Shown: positions 45,555 through 54,409, counted from the first letter of the stretch. The stretch is 64,000 bases of DNA from Devosia sp. (GCF_028290625.1 NZ_JAQGJM010000014.1:62001-126000), one strand, 5' to 3'. Numbers and translations: made by a program. Notes: generated by a model not told the origin, from the sequence alone.

Positions 45555-46361
45555 CTATTTTGCGTAAAGCTGCGTGAAAAACGCGCTACCACCCGCCCCG
45601 ACCGGGTTCAGCGGCGATTCCGGTCCGATCTGCTCCTCATTCTTGAACAGGCCTGTGAACGACATATTGGCCGGCGAGAAGCGCGACGCCACCACGGGCG
45701 CAGCGCTGGCGACCGGCTGGCTCGCTAACTGCTGGGCCGCAAAGCCCGCCGACGGCCCGCCCTCGTGCTTGGCGACCAGCGCGCGATAGACCTGCCGGAT
45801 CGTGCGCGGCTGTCCCTCGTCGTAAAAAATGGTCCGGTTGGCCTGCGCCTGGCGGGGAAACAGGTCGGCGGCGATCTGGTCGGGGTTTTGTAGCCCCGCG
45901 TTGAACATCCGCTCCGCCCCCTGTGCGCCCAGGAAATGCGCGATATAAAGCTCCCCGGCGCTCGGCTGCCGGCCGAATTTGGCGCTCAGATAGTCGCCAT
46001 TCGATTTGGTGAACGCCGCCGCCAGATCGGAGGCAATCTGGGGGTCCTCGCGCAGCTTGAGGATTTGCGCCCGGGCATCGGGGTCGCGCACCGTATAGCC
46101 ATTGGCGGTCTTTTCGATCTGGTCGGCATATTGCCCGTAGCCCAGCCGCGGCCCCTGCTCCTTCATGGTCTGCAGCCAGGTCGTGTCGAGAAACTGGAAC
46201 AGACCGGTAGCGGAAGAGGTCTGCGCCTTCGCCTGCGGATTAAGGCTGCTCTCGCGGATCGCGGTTTGCAGCAGGTAGTTAAAGTCCACGCCGTTGCGAT
46301 CGCCCGCCGAAGTCAGGACATAGGCAAGACTTTGCGGTATCGCGATTGGCTGGACGCCCAT
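45555..46361 (-). CDS. Lytic transglycosylase SLT-domain protein
   Basis: A 268-residue protein with a goose-lysozyme/SLT-like domain in the amino half. The catalytic glutamate is Glu37 in LLQTAIRESSLNP, followed by the ATGLFQFLDTTW pattern, in which the SLT motif is seen. There is no clear signal peptide, so it may be exported by another route, as with some flagellar or peptidoglycan-remodelling transglycosylases. The carboxy third is low-complexity (ASQPVASAAPVVA). The nearby genes do not include flagellar genes. The enzymatic role is to cleave the MurNAc-GlcNAc bond. Confidence 0.85.
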   Translation of the reverse strand: MGVQPIAIPQSLAYVLTSAGDRNGVDFNYLLQTAIRESSLNPQAKAQTSSATGLFQFLDTTWLQTMKEQGPRLGYGQYADQIEKTANGYTVRDPDARAQILKLREDPQIASDLAAAFTKSNGDYLSAKFGRQPSAGELYIAHFLGAQGAERMFNAGLQNPDQIAADLFPRQAQANRTIFYDEGQPRTIRQVYRALVAKHEGGPSAGFAAQQLASQPVASAAPVVASRFSPANMSFTGLFKNEEQIGPESPLNPVGAGGSAFFTQLYAK

Positions 46362-46428
46362 TAATCCGTCTCGAAAGAATCGTTTCGGTTAATGAAACAC
46401 TAACATCAGTTAACCGTGCGTTAACTTT

Positions 46429-46677
46429 CTATTCGCGCGTCGCCAGTTCCTCGTCACTATCGTCATCGGCACCCGACCGCCACGCGCTATGGAACGTCGA
46501 GTCGATGTCCTGCACCAGCACCTCAACCTCACGGCCCCTTGCCGATTGCAGCTTTGCTTCCGCGACCGCCGCCACGATGGCGTCTTCCTTGGTTTCAAAC
46601 GGGCTCTGGTCGGAGCCGTGAAAGCTCACTTTCCAGTGACTATCGCAGCGCGCGACGATGAAATGATCTGCAACCAT
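46429..46677 (-). CDS. DUF2188 domain protein
   Basis: An 82-residue protein with the DUF2188 pattern: WKVSFHGSDQSPFETKEDAIVAAVAEAKLQ, ending in an acidic tail (DDDSDEEL). Proteins in this family are small and of unknown function; a role in stress response is often suggested by context only. It stands by itself between the transglycosylase and the nitroreductase genes on the same strand. Confidence 0.8.
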   Translation of the reverse strand: MVADHFIVARCDSHWKVSFHGSDQSPFETKEDAIVAAVAEAKLQSARGREVEVLVQDIDSTFHSAWRSGADDDSDEELATRE

Positions 46678-46728
46678 GAATGCCTCCCTTGCGCCGGCAT
46701 AACGCAGACGCCAGCGTGATGTTGCATC

Positions 46729-47313
46729 CTACTCCGGCGATTGCCAACGCGATACGATAGAGTCCAGTTTCGGCCGCGGCCGGTCCTCGATCACCGCGCT
46801 CGGCGTGCCGATCTGCACGAAGGCCACAAACCGCTCGCCCTCGCGCGCGCCCAGCATGCGGGCGGCTTCGGCGTCCATCGAATACCACCGGCTCACCCAA
46901 TTGGCCGCGTAGCCCAGCGCGAAGGCCGCATTGACCAGATTGAAGGCCACATTGCCGGCCGACAGGAACTGCTCCCATTCCGGCACCGTCGGATGGGCCT
47001 TGGGCGACGACAGCACGCCGATGGTCAGCGGCGGCGGCAGGAACCGCATCAGCTCGCGCTCCAGCTCCGCCTCCTCCAGATTGGGGTTCTTCGCCTTGGC
47101 CATTGCCGCCAGCTTTTCGCCGATCAGCGCCCGGTCATCGCCGGTGTAAAGCACCAGCCGCCACGGATTGAGCTTGCCATGATCGGGCACGCGCGTACCG
47201 ATGGTCAGGATCTGCTCCAGCTCCTCGGCATTGGGCCCTGGCTCCTTGAGAAAAGCCTGCCCTACCGACCTGCGGCTCATCAGATAATCGCGCATCGCTG
47301 CATTGGCCGGCAT
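46729..47313 (-). CDS. Nitroreductase family protein
   Basis: A 194-residue FMN-dependent nitroreductase-like protein. The RRSVGQAFLKEPGPNAEEL region at the amino end and RVPDHGKLNPWRLVLY near residue 40 are the FMN-binding patterns (YdjA-like branch), and YAANWVSRWYSMD lies in the last third. It reduces nitro-aromatics or quinones with NAD(P)H. Three consecutive ATGs follow AGGAG (47320-47324); the ATG at 47313 has the best spacing (six bases), giving MPANAAMRDYL. A short inverted repeat lies upstream, between this gene and the divergent secreted protein. Confidence 0.86.
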   Translation of the reverse strand: MPANAAMRDYLMSRRSVGQAFLKEPGPNAEELEQILTIGTRVPDHGKLNPWRLVLYTGDDRALIGEKLAAMAKAKNPNLEEAELERELMRFLPPPLTIGVLSSPKAHPTVPEWEQFLSAGNVAFNLVNAAFALGYAANWVSRWYSMDAEAARMLGAREGERFVAFVQIGTPSAVIEDRPRPKLDSIVSRWQSPE

Positions 47314-47531
47314 CATCATCTCCTTCTCACTGAGGCCATCCAATAATCAGACTGCCGCGATCACGATAGTCCCCAGTGGCTATTCACATAAAATCGTCTG
47401 CGCTGGCGCACAGGGCTGTTCCAAAGTGTCAGCGTCTATGACACAGCTTTTCCCCAATCGCCGCCTATTGCGTCGCGACTCTCCACACACGACGCCAATT
47501 TTGGGCGTACCTACCGGGGCCGGGAAAACAT

Positions 47532-48503
47532 ATGCGTTCGGGACTAGTCTTTGCCCTCTTGCTGCTCTTGCTGGCGCCATTAGCGCCTGCGGCTATAGCG
47601 CCTCCGGCATTCGCGCAGGACGCCGCCGCCGAAATGCCCCCCATGCCGCGTCCGCGCCCCAATCGCGATGAGACGCCTCCACCACCGGTGCCTGCTGATA
47701 CGCAGACCCCCGCCACCGAGGCCATCAGCGCCCTGACCACGGTGCCACAACCCGTCTCGCTGACGGCCCGCATCACCGAAGACGGCACCACCATTCCCGA
47801 AGGCCTGGTCTGGCGCATTTTCGGCACCACGCCCGATGCCAGCGGCGAACTGGCTTTGGTGGCCAAGTCCGACGAAGCGATCGCCTCAGTGGAGTTGCCG
47901 CCCGGCGAATACGTCGTGCATGTCGCCTATGGCCGTGCCCAAGCCAGCGATACGCTGACAGTCACCGAAGGCGCCAATGAAAAGAGCTTCGTCATCGGCG
48001 CCGGCGCGCTGCGCCTCAATTCGGCGATCACCGGCGATATCGCCATACCCGCCAACCTGCTGAAATTCGACATTCTCACTGCCGGCGACGAAGCCAACCG
48101 CACCATTGTGGCCGAAGGCCTGCGGCCCAACGAGATCGTCACCCTCAATGCCGGCACCTACCACATCGTTTCCCATTTTGGCGACGTGAACGCGATCGTG
48201 CGGGCCGATCTGCGGGTCGAGCCCGGCCAGCTCACCGACGCGACGCTCTACCAGAAGGCCAGCCAAGTCACCTTCAAGCTGGCCTCCGAGGTCGGCGGCG
48301 AGGCGATTGCCGACGTCGAATGGACAGTCAAGACCGCCGACGGCACCACCGTCTTCACCGATCTCGGCGCCTTCCCCGCGACCGTGCTGGCCGAAGGTGA
48401 ATACACCGTCCTGGCCAAGCAGGGCGAAACGGTCGTCAACCGCGACTTCGAAGTCCAGGCCGGCTCCAGCCAGGAAATCGAAGTGCTGACGACGGCGCAC
48501 TAG
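47532..48503 (+). CDS. Secreted protein, Ig/carboxypeptidase-regulatory-like repeats, 323 residues
   Basis: Begins with a Sec signal peptide (LVFALLLLLLAPLAPAAIA...AFAQ), then a proline-rich linker (MPPMPRPRPNRDETPPPPVP), then about 240 residues with three or more beta-sandwich-like repeats (for example LPPGEYVVHVAYGRAQASDTL, LNAGTYHIVSHFGDVNA, LAEGEYTVLAKQG). The repeated pattern GxYxVxxxxG is typical of carboxypeptidase-regulatory-like or transthyretin-like folds. It is expected in the periplasm or on the outer surface. No function is known. It is convergent with the LCCL-like gene; their stops lie in one hairpin. Confidence 0.78.
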   Translation: MRSGLVFALLLLLLAPLAPAAIAPPAFAQDAAAEMPPMPRPRPNRDETPPPPVPADTQTPATEAISALTTVPQPVSLTARITEDGTTIPEGLVWRIFGTTPDASGELALVAKSDEAIASVELPPGEYVVHVAYGRAQASDTLTVTEGANEKSFVIGAGALRLNSAITGDIAIPANLLKFDILTAGDEANRTIVAEGLRPNEIVTLNAGTYHIVSHFGDVNAIVRADLRVEPGQLTDATLYQKASQVTFKLASEVGGEAIADVEWTVKTADGTTVFTDLGAFPATVLAEGEYTVLAKQGETVVNRDFEVQAGSSQEIEVLTTAH

Positions 48504-48519
48504 GGCTGTCGCGCCCTAG
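48500..48519. terminator. Hairpin containing both stop codons of convergent genes
   Basis: A perfect 7-bp inverted repeat CTAGGGC/GCCCTAG (48500-48506 with 48513-48519) and a 6-base loop. Its left arm holds the TAG of the plus-strand gene and its right arm the TAG of the minus-strand gene. It can form in RNA from either strand. Confidence 0.6.
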
Positions 48520-49292
48520 TTGCTGAGCTTGCTCTGAACTTTGGCATCGACGTTCAACACGAACTTGAAACTGCCATCCCACGGGCCGTAGTTGCGCGAG
48601 GCCACGCCATTGGCTTGCGAGCCGCTATAGCTGGCCTGCCCCGGCATGACCTCGATGACGACGATGCCGGTTTGCCCCGGCTGCAGCGCGCCGGCATGCA
48701 CCGCTGCCGCGGCTATCGAGGAATCGTCGGTATAGATGTCGTCGCCCCAGACGGACTCCGTCGTCGATCCCGTGACTTCGAATTCCAGCAAAGTGCCGTT
48801 CTGCCCGCGATACACAGTCAGGTTTTCCGGCGCCCGCTGCACCTGCGCCGCACTGGTCGCCTCCGCCCCGACAATGCGGTAGCTGACCTGCCAGGGACCA
48901 TAGCTGATGCTCACCACGCCATTGCGCGCGACCCCGGCGTAACTATCGAGCCCCGGCACGATTTCCACGGTGACCACGCCCGCCTGCCCCACCTTCAAGG
49001 CCCCGGCATGCACTGCGGCGACAGCCAGGGCGGAGTCACTGGTATAGGTGCCGTCGCCCCAGATCGCGCCAGCATCGCTGCCGACAACGTTGAATTTCAA
49101 GGTCTGGCCGACCTCGCCCGCATAGTTGAACAGGCTCCCCGGATCGGCCTCGATTACGGCGCCCGTAATAGCCACCTGCGGCGTGCCGAGCTTGGCGGTC
49201 GAGGGCTGGTTTGACTCGGCCGACGCAGAACTGACGCAAAGCAACGCTATAAACGCGCCGGTCACTATGGTGTGCTGAACTTTGGTCGCCAA
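48516..49292 (-). CDS. Secreted protein with two LCCL-like repeats
   Basis: A roughly 258-residue secreted protein. After a signal peptide (VTGAFIALLCVSSASAES) there are two copies of a module of about 90 residues. Copy one has IWGDGTYTSDSALAVAAVHAG and SYGPW; copy two has VWGDDIYTDDSSIAAAAVHAG and NYGPWDGSF. The pattern WG-YT-DSS-AAVHAGAL-G-V-VE-PG-SY-G-NGV-YGPW is that of LCCL domains, here without the usual cysteines. The start is uncertain: a TTG at 49292 begins the signal peptide, and an ATG at 49379 would add a basic leader. It may bind sugar or lipid; this is inference. Confidence 0.78.
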   Translation of the reverse strand: MATKVQHTIVTGAFIALLCVSSASAESNQPSTAKLGTPQVAITGAVIEADPGSLFNYAGEVGQTLKFNVVGSDAGAIWGDGTYTSDSALAVAAVHAGALKVGQAGVVTVEIVPGLDSYAGVARNGVVSISYGPWQVSYRIVGAEATSAAQVQRAPENLTVYRGQNGTLLEFEVTGSTTESVWGDDIYTDDSSIAAAAVHAGALQPGQTGIVVIEVMPGQASYSGSQANGVASRNYGPWDGSFKFVLNVDAKVQSKLSN

Positions 49293-49486
49293 AATTATCA
49301 AGCCCCGGTCGTCTCGTCTGGTGCCCGTTATATTGCTTACCGCCGCTCGACTGACAAGCATTTGCGCGCGCCCAGCCACGGCGCCTTAACATTTGACCAA
49401 CCCTATGCGCGACGACGCTCTTTGCCTATTGCTGGTAACCGCGCGATGGCACAAATTGCGCACCGAACAAGCCCGGAGAGTTAGCC

Positions 49487-51289
49487 GTGACCTTTGATAT
49501 CCTGTCTCGCCCCAAACTGGCTGCTTTTGCCGCTGCCTGCCTGCTGACCGTGGCCCTGCCAACCGGGACCGCAATCGCCAAGGAAAAGATCAAGGCGCCC
49601 GCAGAGCAGAGCACGCCGGTCGTCACCACGCCTCCCGAATTCACCGTCGAAATCCCCAGTGTCAACGCCGTGGGGTCCAATGTCGACGACACCACGCTGC
49701 GCGCCATTTTCAGCGGCGACCTGGTCGAGAACGCCGATGCGCTGGCCGGCCTCACCGCCACCAGCATCACCATTCCCGAGATCATCCTCAGCTTCACGTC
49801 CACCGTGGATGGCACCGACAAGTCCGGGACAGTCACCTTCAAGGACGTCGCTCTCGACAACGTCGAGGATGGCGTTGCCGCCAGCGTGTCGCTCGGTGGT
49901 GCTGAACTGACCGCCGATGAAGATGTGTCGGGCAGCTTCGGCGCCGTCTCGGCCACCAATTTCGATATCGGCGGCATGCTCGCCGTCTATGGCCTGGTCG
50001 ACGCCGCCGGCCAGACCGAGCTCACCACCCTCTACAGCGATTTCAAGTCCGCAGGCGGCTCGTTGGCCGTCAAGGACGTCGCCTGCAATGTGGGCGCGAT
50101 CGAAACGGCCGAATTCAAGGGCCGCCCGCTGAAATTCTCATTTGCCGACATCATGGCCATGTCCCAGACAATGGAAGCCGAAGGCGAGACCCCCTCGCCC
50201 GAGACCATTGGCAAGGCACTGCACATCTATGCCGATATCTTCACCGCCTTTGAATCCTCCCCGGTCACCTTCGGCGGCTTCGATTGTAAGGGCACCGACG
50301 AGAACGGCACGCCATTGGACTTCGCCATGGGCGGCATGACCATGGATGGCATGGCTCCCGGCACCTATCCCGCCATCGCCATGCAGGATTTCCGCATCGC
50401 CGTCGAAGGCGATGGTGAAATGAGCATGAGCAATATCGCCTTCAAGGCGATGGACCTCAGCGGCCCGATCGCCACCGTCGAAGCCGCGCCCGAAGCCATC
50501 GACCAAGCCTGGCTCGATGCCAATGCCCGCTCGCTGATCCCCGCTTTTGCCGGGTTCTCGTTCGACGGCTTCAAGATGGACATTCCTAATCCCGACGCCG
50601 CCGACCAGCGCGTCAAGGCCGATATCGGCGCCTTCGATCTGTCGCTGAGCGACTATCTCAACGGCATTCCCACCAACATTTCGACCACCGGCGACAGCAT
50701 CGTCGTCGATGTGCCCAAGGATTCCGGTGACGAGCAGTTCCAGCAGTTGATCGACCTGGGCATCACCTCGATCGATGTCGGTTTTGCCGTCAAGGCCGCC
50801 TGGGATGAGGCCACCAACGCCATCAATATCGAGGATGTCTCGGTCAGCGGTGCCGATCTCGCCACCGTCAAGCTCGCCGGCACCATCGGCAATGCCACCG
50901 AGGCCCTTTTCGATATCGATCCGGATACTTCGCTCGCCGCCGCCATGGGCGTCGTCATCAACAACCTCAAGGTCAACGTGGTCGATGCCGGCCTCGCCGA
51001 CATCATCCTGAAGCGCGTCTCCACCGAGCAGGGCTCGGATGCCGCCACCATGCGTCCAATCTATGCGGGCCTGGCTGAAGGCACCATTCTGGGCATGCTC
51101 GCCGGTGCTGCCGAGGCCCAGAAGGTCGGCAAGGCCGTCAGCGCCTTCATCAGCGGCGATGCCAAGGCACTCACTATCGAAATGACCGCCAAGGATCCTG
51201 CCGGCCTCGGCCTCGCCGATTTCATGGCCGCCCAGGAAGACCCCACGGTCCTGCTGCAGAAGACCAATATCTCAGCGACTTCCGAGTAA
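49487..51289 (+). CDS. Large periplasmic protein of unknown function, 600 residues
   Basis: Begins with a signal peptide (LAAFAAACLLTVALPTGTAIA, cut near residue 31), followed by an acidic, soluble protein of about 570 residues rich in Asp, Gly, Ala and Thr. Repeated beta-type patterns (TVTFKDVALDNVEDGV, AIAMQDFRIAVEGDGEMSMSNIAFKAMDL, INIEDVSVSGADLATVKLAG) suggest a long repeat fold similar in spirit to AsmA-like or lipid-transfer domains. Two cysteines (CNVGAI and FDCKGT) could pair. The start is a GTG at 49487, and a hairpin follows the stop. I do not recognise a family. Confidence 0.75.
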   Translation: MTFDILSRPKLAAFAAACLLTVALPTGTAIAKEKIKAPAEQSTPVVTTPPEFTVEIPSVNAVGSNVDDTTLRAIFSGDLVENADALAGLTATSITIPEIILSFTSTVDGTDKSGTVTFKDVALDNVEDGVAASVSLGGAELTADEDVSGSFGAVSATNFDIGGMLAVYGLVDAAGQTELTTLYSDFKSAGGSLAVKDVACNVGAIETAEFKGRPLKFSFADIMAMSQTMEAEGETPSPETIGKALHIYADIFTAFESSPVTFGGFDCKGTDENGTPLDFAMGGMTMDGMAPGTYPAIAMQDFRIAVEGDGEMSMSNIAFKAMDLSGPIATVEAAPEAIDQAWLDANARSLIPAFAGFSFDGFKMDIPNPDAADQRVKADIGAFDLSLSDYLNGIPTNISTTGDSIVVDVPKDSGDEQFQQLIDLGITSIDVGFAVKAAWDEATNAINIEDVSVSGADLATVKLAGTIGNATEALFDIDPDTSLAAAMGVVINNLKVNVVDAGLADIILKRVSTEQGSDAATMRPIYAGLAEGTILGMLAGAAEAQKVGKAVSAFISGDAKALTIEMTAKDPAGLGLADFMAAQEDPTVLLQKTNISATSE

Positions 51290-51298
51290 TCGACCATA

Positions 51299-51322
51299 GC
51301 GGCCCCGCTCCGACGGGGCCGC
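51299..51322. terminator. GC-rich hairpin between convergent genes
   Basis: A perfect 9-bp stem (51299-51307 with 51314-51322), loop of 6 bases, directly between the stop of the 600-residue protein gene (51289) and the stop of the epimerase gene (51323). It lacks a T-run but is placed as a bidirectional terminator. Confidence 0.6.
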
Positions 51323-52318
51323 CTACCTGTAGAACTGCCGGTACCACTCAACCAGCCGGGCGGCGCCCTCTTCGATCGAGGTCTGCGGCACCGCTCCGAT
51401 CAACTGCCGCAGCAGCGACACATCCGAATAGGTTTCCACCACGTCGCCCTGCTGCATCGGCAGGAAATCGAGCCTGGCCTTCTTGCCCAGCGCCGCTTCG
51501 ATTGCCGCAATGAAATCCATCAATTCGCGCGGCTGCCCGCCACCCAGATTGACGATCCGGCTCGGCGCTACCGGCGATAGGGTGTCACCCTCCAGCGCTT
51601 CACCCGCCACCGGCGGTCGGTCGATGATCCGCGCGATGGCCTCGACCAGATCATCGACATAGGTGAAATCACGCCGCATCCGGCCTTCGCCATAGACCTC
51701 GATGGCCTCGCCCGCCTCGATCGCCCGCACGAATTTCAGCGCCGCCATATCCGGACGCCCCCAGGGCCCGTAGACGGTAAAAAACCTCATGCTGGTCGCC
51801 GGGATGCCCCATAGGTGCGCATAGGCATGCACCATGGCCTCGCCGCCCTTCTTGGTGGCGGCGTAGAGCGAGACCGGATTATTGGAATGATCGGTTTCGG
51901 CGAATGGCATTTTCAGATTGCCGCCATAGACCGAGCTGGTCGAGGCAAACACCAGATGTCGCGGTCGATGCGCCCGCACCGCCTCCAGCAGGTTCGCAGT
52001 GCCCACCAGATTGGAGCTGATATAGGTCTCCGGCGCTTCGATGCTGTAGCGAACCCCCGCCTGCGCCGCCAGATGAACCACGATCTCAGCCTGGCTGGCC
52101 CGCAGCGCCTCGGTCAGCCCCGCGGCGTCCTCGAGCATACCCCGCACGCCATGAAAACCCGCCTGGTTCGACAGCAGCGCCATCCGCCCAGCCTTCAGCC
52201 CATCGTCATAAAACGGCGTCATCCCATCATAGCCGGTGACGCTATGCCCATCGGCCAACAACCGCCGCGCCAGGTGAAACCCGATAAAGCCGGCCGTACC
52301 CGTCACGAATATGTTCAC
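51323..52318 (-). CDS. NAD-dependent epimerase, UDP-glucuronate 4-epimerase-like
   Basis: A 331-residue SDR with GTAGFIGFHLARRLL at the amino end, GYDGMTPFYDDGLK, the serine of FASTSSVYGG and the catalytic LYAATKKGGEAM, and MRFFTVYGPWGRPDMA. This set is that of the UDP-glucuronate 4-epimerase (GalA/LpsL) family, making UDP-galacturonate. The start is a GTG at 52318 overlapping the phosphomannomutase stop (GTGA); the preceding reading leads into that gene. UDP-glucuronate comes from the ugd gene of the polysaccharide locus 9 kb away. Confidence 0.88.
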   Translation of the reverse strand: MNIFVTGTAGFIGFHLARRLLADGHSVTGYDGMTPFYDDGLKAGRMALLSNQAGFHGVRGMLEDAAGLTEALRASQAEIVVHLAAQAGVRYSIEAPETYISSNLVGTANLLEAVRAHRPRHLVFASTSSVYGGNLKMPFAETDHSNNPVSLYAATKKGGEAMVHAYAHLWGIPATSMRFFTVYGPWGRPDMAALKFVRAIEAGEAIEVYGEGRMRRDFTYVDDLVEAIARIIDRPPVAGEALEGDTLSPVAPSRIVNLGGGQPRELMDFIAAIEAALGKKARLDFLPMQQGDVVETYSDVSLLRQLIGAVPQTSIEEGAARLVEWYRQFYR

Positions 52319-53739
52319 GGCAATTCCTTCAGCGCGCCAGCGGCTGCCCCCAAACCCCACTGCAGCAAGGCCCGTGCGCCCGCTTCCGACCCACTCTCGA
52401 CATAGCAGCGCAACTCCGGCGCATTGCCCGACGCCCGGAAATGCACCATCTCCCCCGCCCGCGTCCAGAACTGCAGCCCATCGATCTGCGACAACCGCTC
52501 GATCTCATGATCCGGCGCAAAAAACGCCGCAGCATAGTCCGCATCATCCGCCAGCCGCCCCAGCAGCGCCGTGCTTTTCTCGCCCGGCACATGCTCCAGC
52601 CGATCGCTCGCCGCAAATTGCAGCGGCAGGCTCGCCACCAATTCCGCCAGGTTCACACCCTGCCGCGCCGCCAATGCCAGCGCACTGAGCAGTGGCAACA
52701 CCGCATCCCGCGTTGGCAATGCCGAAATCTCGCCGCCCCCGACAAGCGCCGGCGTGCCGAGCAGCGTCCCGCCATTCGCCTCGAACCCCACGACGACAGA
52801 CGCTCCCCCCACAATCGCCTCCGCAATGCCCGCCACCACAAAGGGCGACCCCACCTTGGTGCGGATCACCTTCGGGAAAAACCCAGTCTTCTCGATAGCG
52901 CTATTGGACGTCACCGGCGTCACCACCGCATCCGCGCCAAGATAGCGCGCCGCCAGCAGCCCCAGCACATCCCCCCGCACGAACGCGCCCTGCTTGTCCA
53001 TCAGCAACGGCCGGTCGCCATCGCCATCGGCCGAGACAATGGCGTCCAGCTTTTCGGAAGCAATCCAACCCTTGAGCGGCGCAAACACCGCATCGCCGAA
53101 TGCCTCGGTATCGACCGCTACAAACCCATCCACCCGGCCCAGCGGCACAATTTCAGCACCAGCGCGGTGCAGGATGGCGCCCAGAATGTCCCGCGCCACC
53201 GTGGAGTGCTCGAACACACCGATCCGCCAACCCCGCAGCGAGCCTGCCGGCGCCAGATCGGCAAACCGCGCAACATAGCGCTCGATCGCCGCCACATGCT
53301 CATGCGCAACCGGCAGCGCGGCGTCCGCAATCTGCTCATCCCGCAGCGCCGCCAGAATCCCCGCCTCATCGGCTTTGCTGATTTCGCCGCTCGGGGTGTA
53401 AAACTTGAGCCCGTTCCGATCCGCCGGAATATGGCTGCCGGTGATCATGATCGATGGGCTCTGCGCCGCCATTGCGTGTAGAGCCAGTGCCGGCGTCGGC
53501 AGTGCTCCGCAGTCTATTGGCCGCAATCCATGCGCTTCAATTGCGGCCGCGCAGTCCGCCGTGATCGCAGCACTCGACGCCCGGAAATCGCGCGCCAGAT
53601 ACACCCGGTCGCTAACGAGCGCCCCAAGGCCCTTCAGATGCCGCAGGAACGCCGCCGTATAGCGCCGCGCCGCCTGCCCTTGCAGGTCAACCGCCAGCCC
53701 ACGCAACCCACTGGTGCCGAATTTCACACTATCCATCAA
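52315..53739 (-). CDS. Phosphomannomutase / phosphoglucomutase
   Basis: A 474-residue alpha-D-phosphohexomutase. The amino end has KFGTSGLRGLAV, the phosphoserine loop is ITGSHIPADRNG near residue 100, the metal loop is VSADGDGDRPLL, and the sugar loop is VGFEANGGTLLG. It interconverts mannose-6- and mannose-1-phosphate (and perhaps glucose phosphates), supplying ManC for GDP-mannose and GDP-fucose. The start overlaps arfB by four bases. The family is broad, and a glucosamine or glucose preference cannot be excluded, but the GxSHIP form fits ManB-type enzymes. Confidence 0.87.
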   Translation of the reverse strand: MMDSVKFGTSGLRGLAVDLQGQAARRYTAAFLRHLKGLGALVSDRVYLARDFRASSAAITADCAAAIEAHGLRPIDCGALPTPALALHAMAAQSPSIMITGSHIPADRNGLKFYTPSGEISKADEAGILAALRDEQIADAALPVAHEHVAAIERYVARFADLAPAGSLRGWRIGVFEHSTVARDILGAILHRAGAEIVPLGRVDGFVAVDTEAFGDAVFAPLKGWIASEKLDAIVSADGDGDRPLLMDKQGAFVRGDVLGLLAARYLGADAVVTPVTSNSAIEKTGFFPKVIRTKVGSPFVVAGIAEAIVGGASVVVGFEANGGTLLGTPALVGGGEISALPTRDAVLPLLSALALAARQGVNLAELVASLPLQFAASDRLEHVPGEKSTALLGRLADDADYAAAFFAPDHEIERLSQIDGLQFWTRAGEMVHFRASGNAPELRCYVESGSEAGARALLQWGLGAAAGALKELP

Positions 53740-54167
53740 TCCCCATCCGGAATGTCGCGCCGCATCGTCTTGGTGACGGAACGGATCGATTTCCCCTCCA
53801 GTCGCCGCTTTTTCGAAGCTAATGTCGGCCGCGTCGCCACCCGGAATTTCGGCGCGACCGCGCCTTCCTTGAGCAGCGCCACCAGCCGCTCCTGCGCGTC
53901 GGCGCGGTTCATCGGCTGGTCGCGGTGCGAATTGGCGGTGATGACGAGCACGCCCTGCTTGGTCAGCTTGCGCCCCGCCAGCACCGCAACGCGCCGCTTC
54001 ATCGGCTCGGGAATATTGGGCGAATTCATCAGATCGAACCGCAGTTGCACCGCGCTCGACACCTTGTTGACATTCTGCCCGCCCGGCCCGGCACTGCGCA
54101 CGAACGTCTCCTCCAGCTCGCTGGAGTCGATGCTGATCCGGGGTGTGATCTCTATCGGATCGGGCAT
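53736..54167 (-). CDS. arfB: Alternative ribosome-rescue factor, codon-independent peptidyl-tRNA hydrolase
   Basis: A 143-residue protein with the GGQ motif at residues 29-31 (SAGPGGQNVNK), followed by a short domain and a basic carboxy tail (KKRRLEGKSIRSVTKTMRR) that enters the empty mRNA channel. This is the ArfB/YaeJ family, which frees ribosomes stalled on broken mRNA when tmRNA is not sufficient. It lies in a run with thrS and a small protein upstream and a phosphomannomutase downstream, with overlap. The tail and short length separate it from true release factors. Confidence 0.92.
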   Translation of the reverse strand: MPDPIEITPRISIDSSELEETFVRSAGPGGQNVNKVSSAVQLRFDLMNSPNIPEPMKRRVAVLAGRKLTKQGVLVITANSHRDQPMNRADAQERLVALLKEGAVAPKFRVATRPTLASKKRRLEGKSIRSVTKTMRRDIPDGD

Positions 54168-54175
54168 CGCATCAT

Positions 54176-54406
54176 CTAGTTCCGGTATCGACCGGCAAAA
54201 ATGATCTCACCCTCGTGGATCGTGAGGCCCTTGATGGTCGCCCTGTATTTGCCGGGCAGCCCCTCTGCAGGGACCACCCAGCCTTTTTTGAGCATACCGG
54301 CGAAAGTCTTCTCGCCGATATCCTTGAAATCGTCCGGCCCAAGCGCGTTCTCCTCACCCAGATGGGTAAGCGCCTTGATCTCGCGATTGGACGGACGCTG
54401 CGGCAT
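54176..54406 (-). CDS. Conserved hypothetical protein, 76 residues
   Basis: A small soluble protein (MPQRPSNREIKALTHLGEEN, ending GEIIFAGRYRN) between thrS and arfB, with 3-base and 8-base gaps, so it is probably in their operon. The mixture of helix (REIKALTHL, KTFAGMLKKGWV) and strand (YRATIKGLTIHE) suggests a winged-helix-like or small domain. I do not recognise a family. No cysteines or signal peptide are present. The conservation of its context would be a useful test. Confidence 0.7.
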   Translation of the reverse strand: MPQRPSNREIKALTHLGEENALGPDDFKDIGEKTFAGMLKKGWVVPAEGLPGKYRATIKGLTIHEGEIIFAGRYRN

Positions 54407-54409
54407 CGA

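Noticed and set aside
47426..47444. Short inverted repeat GTGTCA/TGACAC upstream of the secreted-protein gene
   Set aside because: Only six pairs with a 7-base loop and no matching copy elsewhere in the window; too weak to call an operator.
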